A stretch of 32,677 bases of DNA from Planctomyces sp. (GTDB lineage Bacteria > Planctomycetota > Planctomycetia > Planctomycetales > Planctomycetaceae), in NCBI GenBank assembly GCA_005791255.1, contig SXXK01000350.1, positions 1 through 32,677 of the forward strand. The letters are read 5' to 3'. Shown in pieces: positions 17,338 through 25,842 of the stretch. Position 1 is the stretch's first letter. The number at the start of each line of letters is the position of its first letter. The notes under the pieces were generated by a model that did no database searches, was not told where the DNA came from, and saw only the letters and a list, made by a program, of their open reading frames with translations. The translations under genes and the position numbers were made by a program.

Positions 17338-18810
17338 TCAGCCCAGGGCCATTGTGACGGTTTTCAGTTCGGTGTAATTGGCCAGTCCGGCTTCGCCCAG
17401 TTCGCGTCCCAGACCGCTCATTTTGAAACCGCCGAACGGCGCTGCAGCGTCGAAGACGTCGTAGCAGTTGATCCACACGGTGCCGGCTCGCAGTTTGTGA
17501 GCCAGAGCATGGGCTTTGGCACCATCGCGAGTCCACACGGCAGCAGCGAGTCCATAGCTGGTGTCATTGGCTCGCAGTGTGACTTCGTCGGTGCTTTTGA
17601 ACTTCAGAATGCTCATGACTGGTCCGAAGATTTCATCACGGGCGATATCCATCTGGTCGGTGACACCGGTGAATACTGTGGGCTCGATGAAGTAGCCTTT
17701 GCTGCCGACACGGTTGCCGCCGGCCACGCAGGATGCTCCCTCGCTGCGACCGCGATCGATGTAGTTCATGATTTTTTCAAATTGTGCCTGATCGACCTGC
17801 GGTCCCTGTTTGGTGTTCCTGTCGAAGGGATTTCCGACCCTGCGTTCGCGGGCTCGAGCGACGACTTTGGCGACAAACTCATCATGCACGGATTCTTCGA
17901 CGAACAGTCGGCTGCCGGCACAGCAGCACTGACCCTGGTTGAAGAACAATCCGAATTCAGCGCCAGCGACTGCTGCATCCAGATCGGCATCGGCGAATAC
18001 GATGTTGGGGCTTTTGCCGCCAAGTTCGAAAGTGATTCGCTTCAGTGTTTCGGCGGCTTCCCGCATGATGATCCTGGCCGTATTGCCTTCTCCGGTGAAG
18101 GCAATTTTGTCGACCATGGGATGTCGAACGAGAGCAGCGCCGGCGGTGGGTCCGTAACCGGGTACCACATTGATGACGCCGGGTGGAAATCCGGCTTCCA
18201 AAGCGAGTTCGGCCATCCGCAGGCAGGTCAGCGGAGTCTGCTCGGCCGGCTTCATTACGATTGTGTTGCCCGCAGCAAGTGCCGGACCCCATTTCCATGC
18301 AACCATCAGCATGGGGAAGTTCCAGGGGATGATCTGTCCGCAAACGCCGACTGGTTCCCTTCGTGTGTAGCAGAAGTAATTGCCGCGGACAGGAATGGTG
18401 CTGCCCTGAATTTTGTCAGCCCAGCCACCGTAATATCTGAGGCAGTCGATGACCAGTGGCAGGTCGGCGGCGCGGGAGTCACCGATGGGCTTGCCATTGT
18501 CGAGTGTTTCGAGCGCGGCCAGTTCATCGAAGTTGGCTTCGATGAGATCAGCCAGTTTTGTCAGCAGTCGGCCGCGATCACGGGCATCCATACGGGACCA
18601 CGGGCCGGAGTCGAAGGCCTGCCGGGCAGCGCGAACGGCCAGATCAATGTCAGCAGCGTCGCCTTCGGCAACTTCACAGATCACGTCTTCCGTGGCGGGA
18701 TTGACAGTGGAGAACGTTCGGCCGCTGATCGCGGGCTGAAATTTGTCTCCGATCAGGATTCCCGTCTGGCGGACAGCGGGTGGGGCAAAATCGGCGGTGG
18801 CTGTGATCAT
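17338..18810 (-). CDS. NAD(P)-dependent aldehyde dehydrogenase
   Basis: Oxidises an aldehyde to the acid, class 1/2 ALDH superfamily, cytoplasmic. It has 490 residues from the ATG at 18810 ([17 protein letters not shown]). An AGGAG ribosome site lies 7 bp upstream, which decides this start over the open frame to 18951. Family landmarks: [10 protein letters not shown] (N164), VMKPAEQTP (K187), FELGGKSPN (general base E262) and [11 protein letters not shown] (nucleophile likely the middle Cys, C296). The cofactor loop is FTGEGNTAR, where most relatives have FTGSTEVG, a local oddity. The C-terminus [28 protein letters not shown] is typical. Substrate unknown. It is transcribed alone and converges on recQ. 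Confidence 0.93.
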   Translation of the reverse strand: MITATADFAPPAVRQTGILIGDKFQPAISGRTFSTVNPATEDVICEVAEGDAADIDLAVRAARQAFDSGPWSRMDARDRGRLLTKLADLIEANFDELAALETLDNGKPIGDSRAADLPLVIDCLRYYGGWADKIQGSTIPVRGNYFCYTRREPVGVCGQIIPWNFPMLMVAWKWGPALAAGNTIVMKPAEQTPLTCLRMAELALEAGFPPGVINVVPGYGPTAGAALVRHPMVDKIAFTGEGNTARIIMREAAETLKRITFELGGKSPNIVFADADLDAAVAGAEFGLFFNQGQCCCAGSRLFVEESVHDEFVAKVVARARERRVGNPFDRNTKQGPQVDQAQFEKIMNYIDRGRSEGASCVAGGNRVGSKGYFIEPTVFTGVTDQMDIARDEIFGPVMSILKFKSTDEVTLRANDTSYGLAAAVWTRDGAKAHALAHKLRAGTVWINCYDVFDAAAPFGGFKMSGLGRELGEAGLANYTELKTVTMALG

Positions 18811-18943
18811 GCGGCAACTCCTGTAAGTGTCAAGAAGGACGCGGGTCTGTCCGGAAGACTGCCGGCACAGACTTGTCAGGTACCTGATTATGGGCACTTC
18901 GCTCAGGAAATGCGAACGCGAAGGCACCATGGGCGCAGCAAAA

Positions 18944-18972
18944 CGCCCCACACTGCCGGGCAGTGCGGGGCG
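18944..18972 (-). terminator. Rho-independent terminator of the FKBP gene
   Basis: A near-perfect hairpin of at least 12 bp: arms 18944-18955 and 18961-18972 with one mismatch that becomes a U-G wobble in the minus-strand RNA, loop CCGGG. On the minus strand it is followed by TTTTGC. It starts about 30 bp after the FKBP stop codon, so it ends that transcript before the aldehyde dehydrogenase gene. Confidence 0.75.
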
Positions 18973-19005
18973 AAATTGCAGTTGATGGAAGTCCCCGGAA
19001 GACGA

Positions 19006-19719
19006 TTATTCGTCCTTGGATTCCAGCAGGTGAATTTCAAAGACCAGCACTTCGTTTGGACCGATGGAACCACCGGCGCCCCGCTCACCGTAAGCCAGTT
19101 CGCTGGGGATGAACAGGCGGTAGTGTGAACCGGTCTTCATCAACTGCAGCGCTTCGGTCCAGCCCTTGATGACCTGAGTCACGCCGAAGGAAACCGGTTC
19201 ATCCGCATCGGTCGGAGCTTCGCCCTTGTAGGATTCGTCGAAGACTGTGCCATTGAGCAGTTTGCCGCGATAGTGGGTTTTCACGGTGCTTTTGGCAGTC
19301 GGGACAGCGCCGTCACCTTCCTTGACGACGAGGTACTGCAGGCCGGACTTAGTGGTCCTGACGCCTTTTTTGGCTTTGTTTTCGTCGAGGAACTTCTGGT
19401 TTGCGGTGAGCTTGGCGGCGGATTTGGCCTTGGCCATTTCTTCGATGGCAGCCTGCACATCTTCCGGTGAAATGGCGGATTTTTCGCCTTTCAGGGCAGC
19501 GGCAATGCCGGCGGCGATGGTCTGGGCATCGAGGTCGAGACCTTCACGGCGAATGCTGGAACCGATATTGTAACCGATCCCGTAGCTGGCCTTATCTTTG
19601 GTGGATTCCAGCTTGATTGCCGGTTTGTCGGCAGGTTCATCAGCCGCGAGGGCCAGTGCTGAGAGCAGCACCAGAGGGGCGGCGGCAAGGCGGGCATACC
19701 GCATCGAGACACAGAACAT
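19006..19719 (-). CDS. Secreted FKBP-type peptidyl-prolyl isomerase
   Basis: Catalyses proline cis-trans isomerisation and aids folding outside the cytoplasm. It has 237 residues from the ATG at 19719, chosen for its AAGGA about 7 bp upstream. A signal peptide covers about residues 1-24 (RLAAAPLVLLSALALA). Next comes the helical dimerisation domain of FkpA/Mip-type proteins (about 28-125: KDKASYGIGYNIGSSIRREGLDLDAQTIAAGI then Lys/Ala-rich helices). The FKBP_C domain follows from about 130: GLQYLVVKEGDGAVP, VKTHYRGKLLNGTVFDESY, VIKGWTEALQLMKTGSHYRLFIPSELAYGERGAGG and IGPNEVLVFEIHLL. A good hairpin terminator follows. Alternative start: ATG at 19704, five residues inside. Confidence 0.93.
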   Translation of the reverse strand: MFCVSMRYARLAAAPLVLLSALALAADEPADKPAIKLESTKDKASYGIGYNIGSSIRREGLDLDAQTIAAGIAAALKGEKSAISPEDVQAAIEEMAKAKSAAKLTANQKFLDENKAKKGVRTTKSGLQYLVVKEGDGAVPTAKSTVKTHYRGKLLNGTVFDESYKGEAPTDADEPVSFGVTQVIKGWTEALQLMKTGSHYRLFIPSELAYGERGAGGSIGPNEVLVFEIHLLESKDE

Positions 19720-20173
19720 GAGCAGTCCTTTGGCATTGGCCGGAGCGGCGGAGATCAGATTGCCGCGATGACGGCGATTGAGGTTGGCAGTCGGCAGACA
19801 TCCGCCGACCACAGCACAGGATGAGACGTACTTCGGGGCCGGCAATCGGGCTGGCAGAAAACAGCACATTCTGAGCGGTAGGGGGCGAGAGTATGACGAA
19901 TTCTGCGGGCAATTCCAACCCCGGGGCGGCAGAATACCGGAGAGTGTCGCGTCGCCTCAGAATCGCGGGTGTCGGAACCGGAATTTTTTCCGCTGACTTC
20001 CCGTTGTACGCCCGTCGGTCTACAATCTGATGCCTGTCAGGGCACCGGATTTTTGCGATTTTGCGAAATGCAGGTGGTCTGGAACGACGCCGGGGGCCTG
20101 TCTGTTTTGGTGGTTTCGGCGTTCTGAATTGTACGGATGTCCCCACAGACCCGAAGCTGCTGAAAGTGTTTTC
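19720..20173. other. 454-bp divergent intergenic region, FKBP / xylA
   Basis: No gene is supported here. It must hold promoters for both the FKBP gene (minus) and xylA (plus). A -10-like TACAAT is at 20021-20026 but no convincing -35 is at the right distance. The xylA frame is open back to 20030, but this 48-residue extension (Cys/Trp/Arg-rich) is not family sequence. Confidence 0.5.
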
Positions 20174-21487
20174 ATGGCCACTTACTTCCCCGAAGTTGAC
20201 CGCGTCGTTTACGAAGGTACTCAGTCGAAGAATCCACTGGCGTTTCGGCATTACAACGCCGACGAGGTTGTGGAAGGCCGGACCATGAAGGACTGGCTGC
20301 GGTTTGCTGTGTGTTACTGGCACACATTTCGGGGTGATGGTACAGACCCGTTCGGAGCACCGACGCTGAAGCGGCCATGGGACGACGGCACAAATTCTCT
20401 TGATAATGCTTTGCGCCGTGTTGATGTGGCATTTGAATTCATGAGCAAACTGGGCGTGCCCTATTACTGCTTCCACGATCGTGATGTGGCGCCGGAGGGC
20501 AGTTCGCTGCGTGAAAGCAATCGCAACCTTGACGCTGTCGTGCAAAAGCTGGCCGAAGCTCAGAAGGCCACCGGCATTCGCCTGCTGTGGGGCACCGCCA
20601 ATCTGTTCTCCAACCCGCGTTTCATGCACGGTGCTGCGACCAGCCCCAATGCCGATGTGTTTGCCTTCGCAGCCGCTCAGGTCAAAAAGGCGATTGAAGT
20701 CACACATCTGCTGGGCGGCGAGAACTACGTCTTCTGGGGTGGCCGTGAAGGTTACATGTGCTCCTACAACACAAACATGAAACGCGAACTGGATCATCTT
20801 GCACGCTTCATGCACATGGCTCACGATCACGCGAAATCCATTGGATTCCACGGTCAGTTTCTGTTTGAACCAAAGCCCAAGGAACCGACAAAGCATCAGT
20901 ACGATTTCGATGCTGCAGCCTGTCTCAACTTCCTGCGGCAGTACGGCCTGATGGATGTGGTGAAGCTGAACATCGAGACCAATCATGCGACACTGGCCGG
21001 CCACAGCATGATGCATGAGCTGGAGTACTCTTCGATACAAGGCGTGCTTGGCAGCATTGATGCCAACACCGGTGACCTGCTGCTGGGGTGGGATACGGAC
21101 CAGTTCCCGACGGATATCTACCTGACGACGCAGATCATGCTGGTGATTATGAAGCAGGGCGGCCTGCAGCCTGGTGGCACGAACTTCGATGCCAAGGTGC
21201 GACGTGAAAGCATTGATCCGGTGGATCTGTTTTACGCACACATCGGTGGTATGGACGCGTTCGCCCGGGGACTGAAGATCGCAGCTGCGATTCGAGCTGA
21301 GGGTGTACTGGATCAGTTTGTGCGGCAGCGTTACAGCAGCTATGACTCGGGGATCGGTCAGCAGATTGAGGCCGGCACAGTGAAGTTCGGTGATCTGGAA
21401 AGTTACATGCTGGAAAAGGGCGATGCGGCAGCGAATTCCAGTGGACGTCAGGAAATGCTGGAAAACCTGATCAATCGCTATATCTGA
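20174..21487 (+). CDS. xylA: Xylose isomerase
   Basis: Converts D-xylose to D-xylulose (also glucose to fructose), a metal-dependent TIM barrel. It has 437 residues from the ATG at 20174 ([15 protein letters not shown]), matching the longer class II enzymes. Conserved blocks: [15 protein letters not shown] (catalytic His and Asp), [34 protein letters not shown] (metal-binding Glu), [59 protein letters not shown] and [11 protein letters not shown]. No xylulokinase or xylose transporter is in the window. An RraA-like aldolase gene follows after 24 bp on the same strand, so the two are likely cotranscribed. Confidence 0.96.
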   Translation: MATYFPEVDRVVYEGTQSKNPLAFRHYNADEVVEGRTMKDWLRFAVCYWHTFRGDGTDPFGAPTLKRPWDDGTNSLDNALRRVDVAFEFMSKLGVPYYCFHDRDVAPEGSSLRESNRNLDAVVQKLAEAQKATGIRLLWGTANLFSNPRFMHGAATSPNADVFAFAAAQVKKAIEVTHLLGGENYVFWGGREGYMCSYNTNMKRELDHLARFMHMAHDHAKSIGFHGQFLFEPKPKEPTKHQYDFDAAACLNFLRQYGLMDVVKLNIETNHATLAGHSMMHELEYSSIQGVLGSIDANTGDLLLGWDTDQFPTDIYLTTQIMLVIMKQGGLQPGGTNFDAKVRRESIDPVDLFYAHIGGMDAFARGLKIAAAIRAEGVLDQFVRQRYSSYDSGIGQQIEAGTVKFGDLESYMLEKGDAAANSSGRQEMLENLINRYI

Positions 21488-21511
21488 CGGTTGCCGGTTC
21501 TGGAGGCGCTG

Positions 21512-22183
21512 ATGTCTGCGGATGCTCCTGATGTGATTTCGACAGAGATGATGCGGCAGGTGTTGTCTGTGCCGCTGCTCTGTGATGCGCTGGATGCCGC
21601 CGGATACACTCGCCAGTCACCTCGGCTGCCGATTGTTCCGGTGACGTTGCCTGGCACGACATTGATTGGTCGCTGCCGAACCACTCTGTGGGCCGATATG
21701 GCTCACGTGGATCCACGTCCGTACGAACTGGAGCTGCAGGCGGTGGATTCGTGTCAGCCGGACGATGTCCTGATCTGTGCTGCGGCGGGCTCAGATCGTT
21801 CGGGGATCTGGGGCGAACTGCTGACGACAGCATCGCGGAATCGCGGTTGTGTGGGGGTCATTGTGGATGGTCATGTGCGGGACATCGGGCGGATGCGTGC
21901 GATGAACTTCCCCGTGTTTGCTCGCGGAGCCAATCCGTACGACAGTCGCGATCGGCAGCGTGTGATCGATCTGGACGTGCGGGTTGAGCTGGACGGTATC
22001 GCGTTTTGTCCGGGAGATCTGGTGGCAGCGGATGAGGACGGGGTGGTGGTGGTGCCGCGGGCAGTGGAAGTCGAGGTGGTGCGAGCCGCCTGGGTGAAGG
22101 CTCATGCCGAGAATCGTGTGCGTGATGCCATTCGAGGTGGCATGTCGGCAGTGCGGGCTTTTGAGACATTCGGGGTACTGTAG
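21512..22183 (+). CDS. RraA-like protein (HMG/CHA aldolase family)
   Basis: Fold of RraA/MenG-like proteins, which include 4-hydroxy-4-methyl-2-oxoglutarate aldolases (pyruvate release, oxaloacetate decarboxylation) and the RNase E regulator RraA. It has 223 residues from the ATG at 21512, set by GGAGG 5 bp upstream; a TTG at 21491 is also in frame. The substrate-binding signature is present: GIWGELLTTASRNRGCVGVIVDGHVRDI, with Arg-Asp as in active aldolases, and then FARGANPYDSRDR and FCPGDLVAADEDGVVVVPR. It follows xylA by 24 bp, so a role in sugar or sugar-acid breakdown is more likely than RNase E control. The real substrate is unknown. Confidence 0.87.
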   Translation: MSADAPDVISTEMMRQVLSVPLLCDALDAAGYTRQSPRLPIVPVTLPGTTLIGRCRTTLWADMAHVDPRPYELELQAVDSCQPDDVLICAAAGSDRSGIWGELLTTASRNRGCVGVIVDGHVRDIGRMRAMNFPVFARGANPYDSRDRQRVIDLDVRVELDGIAFCPGDLVAADEDGVVVVPRAVEVEVVRAAWVKAHAENRVRDAIRGGMSAVRAFETFGVL

Positions 22184-22194
22184 CGGCCCGCGGG

Positions 22195-23124
22195 TCAATT
22201 GACTGCCGGTCCGTGCAGGAAGACGGCTCGTGGCCGCAGTAATCCGGTGGAATCCGGTTCTGCCAAAGCCAGCAGCTGCTGCATGTCGGCGGATTTCAGG
22301 GCGATCGACGGGTCGTCGGTGGGCTGTGCCGGCTTGACCAGGCGATCGGGGCTGCAGGGTATACGCCGACCGCAGCGGATATCTTCGCGTTCAGACTCGG
22401 TGCAGGGATAGACTGGCAAATGGTCGACCAGTCTTGCGGGGTTGATGATGTGCTGCTGCAGGGTGTCGAGGCTGAGGCTGTCCGGTGAGACGGCCTGCGA
22501 CAGGTCCCATGGGCCGACAGCGGTGCGCTGCAGGCTGCTCATCAGGGCTCCGCAGCCCAGATTCTGCCCAAGGTCCCGAGCGATGGAGCGGATGTAAGTT
22601 CCTGAGCCACAGGAGATTTCGAGATCGAGGTGTGGCCATGTCCACGAGCGAATGCTGATTTCGTGAACATCCACGTCGCGCGCGGACAGCGTGAATTCTC
22701 GTCCGGCGCGAGCCAGATCGTAAGCACGCTGGCCATTGACATGCACGGCGGACCATGCCGGGGGAGTCTGAGCGATGGTGCCGATGAACTGCTGCAGGCA
22801 GTTGGAGATGCTGGTCAGTGTGGGCAGCGGGTCGGGGGCTGGGTGCTGTTGGATTTGTCCGGCTGCGTCATCCGTGTCGCTGGATTGTCCGAGGGTGAAG
22901 CGGGCGAGATAGGTTTTGGGCAACAGCTGCAGGATTCTGACGAGGCGGGTGGCGTCACCGATGCAGACCAGCAGGATTCCTGTGGCCGGGGGATCAAGCG
23001 TTCCCGCGTGTCCGGTGCGCAGGGGCCGCGCCAGCCGCTGAATGCGATTGACAGCATCGCGTGAGGTGATGCCGGCTGGCTTGTCCAGTACCAGCATGCC
23101 GGAGCACATTTGACTGGGTGTCAT
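22195..23124 (-). CDS. truB: tRNA pseudouridine-55 synthase
   Basis: Isomerises U55 to pseudouridine in the T-loop of tRNA. It has 309 residues. TruB motifs: GMLVLDKPAGITSRDAVNRI, the catalytic aspartate motif GHAGTLDPPATGILLV, YLARFTLGQSSDTDDAAG, IAQTPPAWSAVHVNGQRAYDLAR and CGSGTYIRSIARDLG. The C-terminal part (about 210-309) is divergent. The start at 23124 has no clear ribosome site; MCSGMLVLDKP (ATG at 23109) or MLVLDKP (23097) are alternatives nearer the usual family N-terminus. It lies 9 bp after the small lipoprotein gene, probably cotranscribed, and is convergent with the RraA-like gene. Confidence 0.94.
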   Translation of the reverse strand: MTPSQMCSGMLVLDKPAGITSRDAVNRIQRLARPLRTGHAGTLDPPATGILLVCIGDATRLVRILQLLPKTYLARFTLGQSSDTDDAAGQIQQHPAPDPLPTLTSISNCLQQFIGTIAQTPPAWSAVHVNGQRAYDLARAGREFTLSARDVDVHEISIRSWTWPHLDLEISCGSGTYIRSIARDLGQNLGCGALMSSLQRTAVGPWDLSQAVSPDSLSLDTLQQHIINPARLVDHLPVYPCTESEREDIRCGRRIPCSPDRLVKPAQPTDDPSIALKSADMQQLLALAEPDSTGLLRPRAVFLHGPAVN

Positions 23125-23133
23125 GCGACAATG

Positions 23134-23436
23134 TCAGTAGTCGATACCGAGGTTGCGTTCGATCGAGCGTGCTTTATCGGACATCAGGTGTTTGCCGTAC
23201 CATGGATCCGGATCCTGCTCGCGTGCGAATTCGGCCCGGCCCTCATCGCCGACGAAGTCCCACTCCCCGTTGTCCTCCTGGGCCGGATCGGACCAGTCAC
23301 GTCCGTTGGGGGTGAACATGCGAGTGAATCTGCGGGAGGCGGATTTCGGGGACTCGACCAAACTGCAGCCTGTTGTGGCCAGCAGCAGCAGTGCGAGACA
23401 CAGGAAGTGCGGGCCGTGTTGTGATCGACCGGGCAT
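23134..23436 (-). CDS. Small putative lipoprotein of unknown function
   Basis: 100 residues from the ATG at 23436 (MPGRSQHGPHFLCLALLLLATTGC). The hydrophobic stretch ends in a lipobox-like TTGC with C24, so it is probably lipid-anchored in the envelope. The mature part is acidic and polar: a basic segment KSASRRFTRMF, then repeated Asp/Glu/Trp residues (DWSDPAQEDNGEWDFVGDEG), and a C-terminal block DPWYGKHLMSDKARSIERNLGIDY. I do not recognise the family. The frame is open to 23586, but upstream codons are unlike a protein. It precedes truB by 9 bp, and diverges from the BshB1-like gene across 119 bp. Confidence 0.7.
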   Translation of the reverse strand: MPGRSQHGPHFLCLALLLLATTGCSLVESPKSASRRFTRMFTPNGRDWSDPAQEDNGEWDFVGDEGRAEFAREQDPDPWYGKHLMSDKARSIERNLGIDY

Positions 23437-23555
23437 GCCTTTTTGCTCCGTGATAGTTACACTGTGTTGTCCGCAGTCCGCAGAGAACCTGGTTTGGCGC
23501 GGGCAGTCGAACGGCGGAACTATAAAGAGTGTGGCAATCGAACGGTGAGACGAAC

Positions 23556-24272
23556 ATGGGGGCTCTGGACCTGCTTGTTGTGGCAACGCATCCGGATGAC
23601 GCGGAAATCAGCGTAGGCGGGCTGATTGCCCTGTCGATTCGGCAGAATCTGCGAGTTGGCGTGCTGGATCTGACCAGCGGTGAACCGACTCCGCACGGTT
23701 CGCTGCAGATTCGAGCCGCTGAGACGGAGCAGGCTTCAAAGGCCCTGGGGCTGACCTGGCGACGAAACCTGGGTTTGCCGAATCGCAGTCTGCAACCGAC
23801 TCTTGACCATCGACGGCGACTTGCCGAAGTCATCCGGGAGACCAGGCCTCAGCTGCTGCTGGCACCATACTGGCAGGACGTGCATCCTGATCATGTGGCA
23901 GCCAGCAGCTTGTGTGATGAGGCCAGGTTCTGGGCCAAGCTGAGCCGTACAGATATGGCGGGTGAACCGTGGTGGACACCAATGTTGCTGCACTATTTCA
24001 GCATCCACCTGCGAATTCACCCTCCAGCGTCGTTTGTCCTCGACATCTCGGCCGTGATTGACCGCAAGATGGCCTCGGTGGAGGCCTATCGATCGCAGTT
24101 GCAGACCGGTCGAAGTGGTGTGTTTCCGACCCCTGTTGACGACATTCGTGACCGGGCCCGGTATTGGGGCTGGTCAATCAATGCTGCCTATGGTGAACCC
24201 CTGGTGAATCGGGAAACTGTGGGGCTCAGGTCGCTGCGGGCGTTGCTGCCGAACGGCGGTTCCGACGAATAA
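23556..24272 (+). CDS. BshB1-like N-acetylglucosaminyl deacetylase (LmbE/PIG-L family)
   Basis: Zinc-dependent deacetylase. The closest recognised type is BshB1, which deacetylates GlcNAc-malate in bacillithiol synthesis. It has 238 residues from the ATG at 23556 (MGALDLLVVATHPDD). The Zn and catalytic motifs are VVATHPDDAEISVGGLIAL and the second ligand block YWQDVHPDHVAAS. LTSGEPTPHGSLQIRAAETEQASKALGL and VFPTPVDDIRDRARYWGWSINAAYGEP also fit the BshB1 branch. No bshA or bshC is in the window, so the deacetylase could serve another glycan or thiol pathway. Its last 47 bp overlap the 3' end of the convergent PEP-CTERM gene. Confidence 0.85.
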   Translation: MGALDLLVVATHPDDAEISVGGLIALSIRQNLRVGVLDLTSGEPTPHGSLQIRAAETEQASKALGLTWRRNLGLPNRSLQPTLDHRRRLAEVIRETRPQLLLAPYWQDVHPDHVAASSLCDEARFWAKLSRTDMAGEPWWTPMLLHYFSIHLRIHPPASFVLDISAVIDRKMASVEAYRSQLQTGRSGVFPTPVDDIRDRARYWGWSINAAYGEPLVNRETVGLRSLRALLPNGGSDE

Positions 24273-24858
24273 AGCTGCCGGCAGCCACGGCAGCCGCGGT
24301 GACGGACAGAACCACGGTTGAAGGTTCGGGTACAGCAGCGTTGCCGAATGTCTGCAGCGTCAATGCGGCGCTGATGGCGGTGTTGCCGGTGTAGGGATAC
24401 GGGGGGCGATTGCGGGTCAGTGCGATCGTGAGTGCTGCAAGTCGGCCACCACTGTCTTCGCCAAAGTACGGATTGTTGCCGGGAGCCCACAGACCTTCCA
24501 CGGTGACATCGCGTTTGAGTGCCGCTGAAAACCCGGTGCCCAGCGTGTACTCGCCAGTGTCCGTGACGACAGTTCCGGTAAAATCTCCGAAACCTGGATC
24601 ATTGATTGAGATGGTCTGATTTTCGGCGCTGGGAGCATTCAACTGGAAGCTGCCCCAGGCTGTGTCTTCGGGCAGGCCGCTAAGGAAGCCCGTGCGACCG
24701 TCGGTCGATTTCAGGTTAAACAAGGTGATGGCCTCCTTCAGTGTTCCGGAGCTGGGATTGAGGCTGGTGTTGAAGGCGAGGGAACCGAGCAGATATTCGG
24801 CCCTCGCGGTGCCGCAGGAAAGGGCAACAGCAGTTGCAAGAATGATGCGAGTGAGCAT
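24226..24858 (-). CDS. PEP-CTERM sorted secreted protein
   Basis: 210 residues. A signal peptide covers about 1-20 (MLTRIILATAVALSCGTARA). A beta-rich, Gly/Thr/Asn-rich mature part contains no domain I recognise. The C-terminal sorting signal is complete: VPEPST, a hydrophobic segment VVLSVTAAAVAAGSF and basic IRRNRRS (about residues 177-203). PEP-CTERM proteins are processed by an exosortase and exported to the surface or matrix. Its last 47 bp overlap, tail to tail, the end of the BshB1-like gene; the overlap encodes the basic tail. Function unknown. Confidence 0.85.
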   Translation of the reverse strand: MLTRIILATAVALSCGTARAEYLLGSLAFNTSLNPSSGTLKEAITLFNLKSTDGRTGFLSGLPEDTAWGSFQLNAPSAENQTISINDPGFGDFTGTVVTDTGEYTLGTGFSAALKRDVTVEGLWAPGNNPYFGEDSGGRLAALTIALTRNRPPYPYTGNTAISAALTLQTFGNAAVPEPSTVVLSVTAAAVAAGSFIRRNRRSAATPAAT

Positions 24859-25296
24859 GGCTGAGATCCATAGTTGAGGGTGAACCGAGCGTCTGAATCT
24901 TGTGGTCGAAATCGTTTCGGACCACAGACTGGATTGTCAGCGGGAGTCTGGATGGATCAATCCGAGTGCGCACGAAGTGCCGTCTTTCGGGTGTTGAAAG
25001 AAGTCAACAGGTCGGTCATTTGAACCAGGTGGAAATTCCGAGTGCGGACGCCGCAGGAACGGTGTTTCAGTCAGTGAATAACGCCATTTTACAGTTGTTC
25101 AGTGTGGCAGTTGGGATGTGTCGGTGTGTGGTGCTGCAGCGTCAGTTCGGACTGCCGGCGTTGCATTCAGGCAACAGGGAATTGTCGGGCTGCTTTGTGA
25201 GTGGGGGCCGGCACGCATGCAATACTTCTGATTCGCGTTATGATTCCCGCGGGTCGCGGATTTTTTCCCTGTCGATGACACCTCAGAGGCCGGAAA
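24859..25296. other. 438-bp divergent intergenic region, PEP-CTERM / DinB-family gene
   Basis: No convincing gene. Open frames on both strands lack family-like sequence. It contains a palindrome CCCGCGGG near 25247-25254 and a T6 run at 25261-25266, and a -10-like TATGAT at 25239-25244 without a good -35. It probably holds the promoter of the four-gene run starting at 25297. Confidence 0.45.
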
Positions 25297-25812
25297 ATGG
25301 GACTTGAAACTTCGCCGGGGCTGCAACTGGCGATTGAGCAGATTCGATTTGCTCGCGAGTACACTCTGTCGCTGCTGGATACGATTCCTGAGCAGCGGTG
25401 GTTTGAGCAGCCTGCGGGTGCACCGACGTGTGTGGCGTGGCAGGTTGGGCATCTGGCGATGGCGCAGTATGGTTTGTGTTTGTTCAGGATTCGCGGCCGG
25501 GCGGAGGCGGATCTGACGCTGATGTCTTCCGCTTTTCGCAAGAAGTTCAGCCGCGGAACGACTCCTGATCCGGATCCGGCGACGAATCCTGAGGTGTCGG
25601 AAATTCGCGGGGTGTTTCAGCGAGTTTACCAGCAGTCGCTGGAGGAGATGGCCGGTTATACGGACGCGGTGCTGCGTGAGTCCGTGGATCCACCGTGGGC
25701 TGTGCAGGCTACGAAGCTGGGCTGCCTGCTGTTCTGTTCGCATCATGAGATGATTCATGCCGGGCAGCTGGGTCTGTTGCGGCGACTGCTGGGGCTGGGG
25801 CCTGTGCGGTGA
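25297..25812 (+). CDS. DinB-superfamily metal-binding protein
   Basis: 171 residues forming a four-helix-bundle DinB/YfiT-like protein. The metal triad is visible: the first His in WQVGHLAMAQ (about H50), the second and third in the C-terminal HHEMIHAGQLGLLRRLLG. The superfamily includes thiol-dependent S-transferases and isomerases (for example the bacillithiol transferase BstA) and many uncharacterised proteins; the sequence does not decide the reaction. Start ATG at 25297 with AGGCCGGAAA before it. It is the first gene of a tight plus-strand run: 30 bp to the DJ-1 gene, then UxaE and SDR. The nearby BshB1-like gene makes a thiol link conceivable, but that is inference. Confidence 0.85.
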   Translation: MGLETSPGLQLAIEQIRFAREYTLSLLDTIPEQRWFEQPAGAPTCVAWQVGHLAMAQYGLCLFRIRGRAEADLTLMSSAFRKKFSRGTTPDPDPATNPEVSEIRGVFQRVYQQSLEEMAGYTDAVLRESVDPPWAVQATKLGCLLFCSHHEMIHAGQLGLLRRLLGLGPVR

Positions 25813-25842
25813 AAGTTCGGTCCTGTGACTGTGAGGTTTTCA

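Noticed and set aside
17293-19128. A 611-codon open frame on the plus strand
   Set aside because: It lies antisense to the aldehyde dehydrogenase and FKBP genes and mirrors their codon pattern. The minus-strand products carry clear family motifs; this one has none.
19640-21241. A 533-codon open frame on the minus strand
   Set aside because: It is antisense to xylA and spans the intergenic region. xylA motifs on the plus strand are unambiguous.
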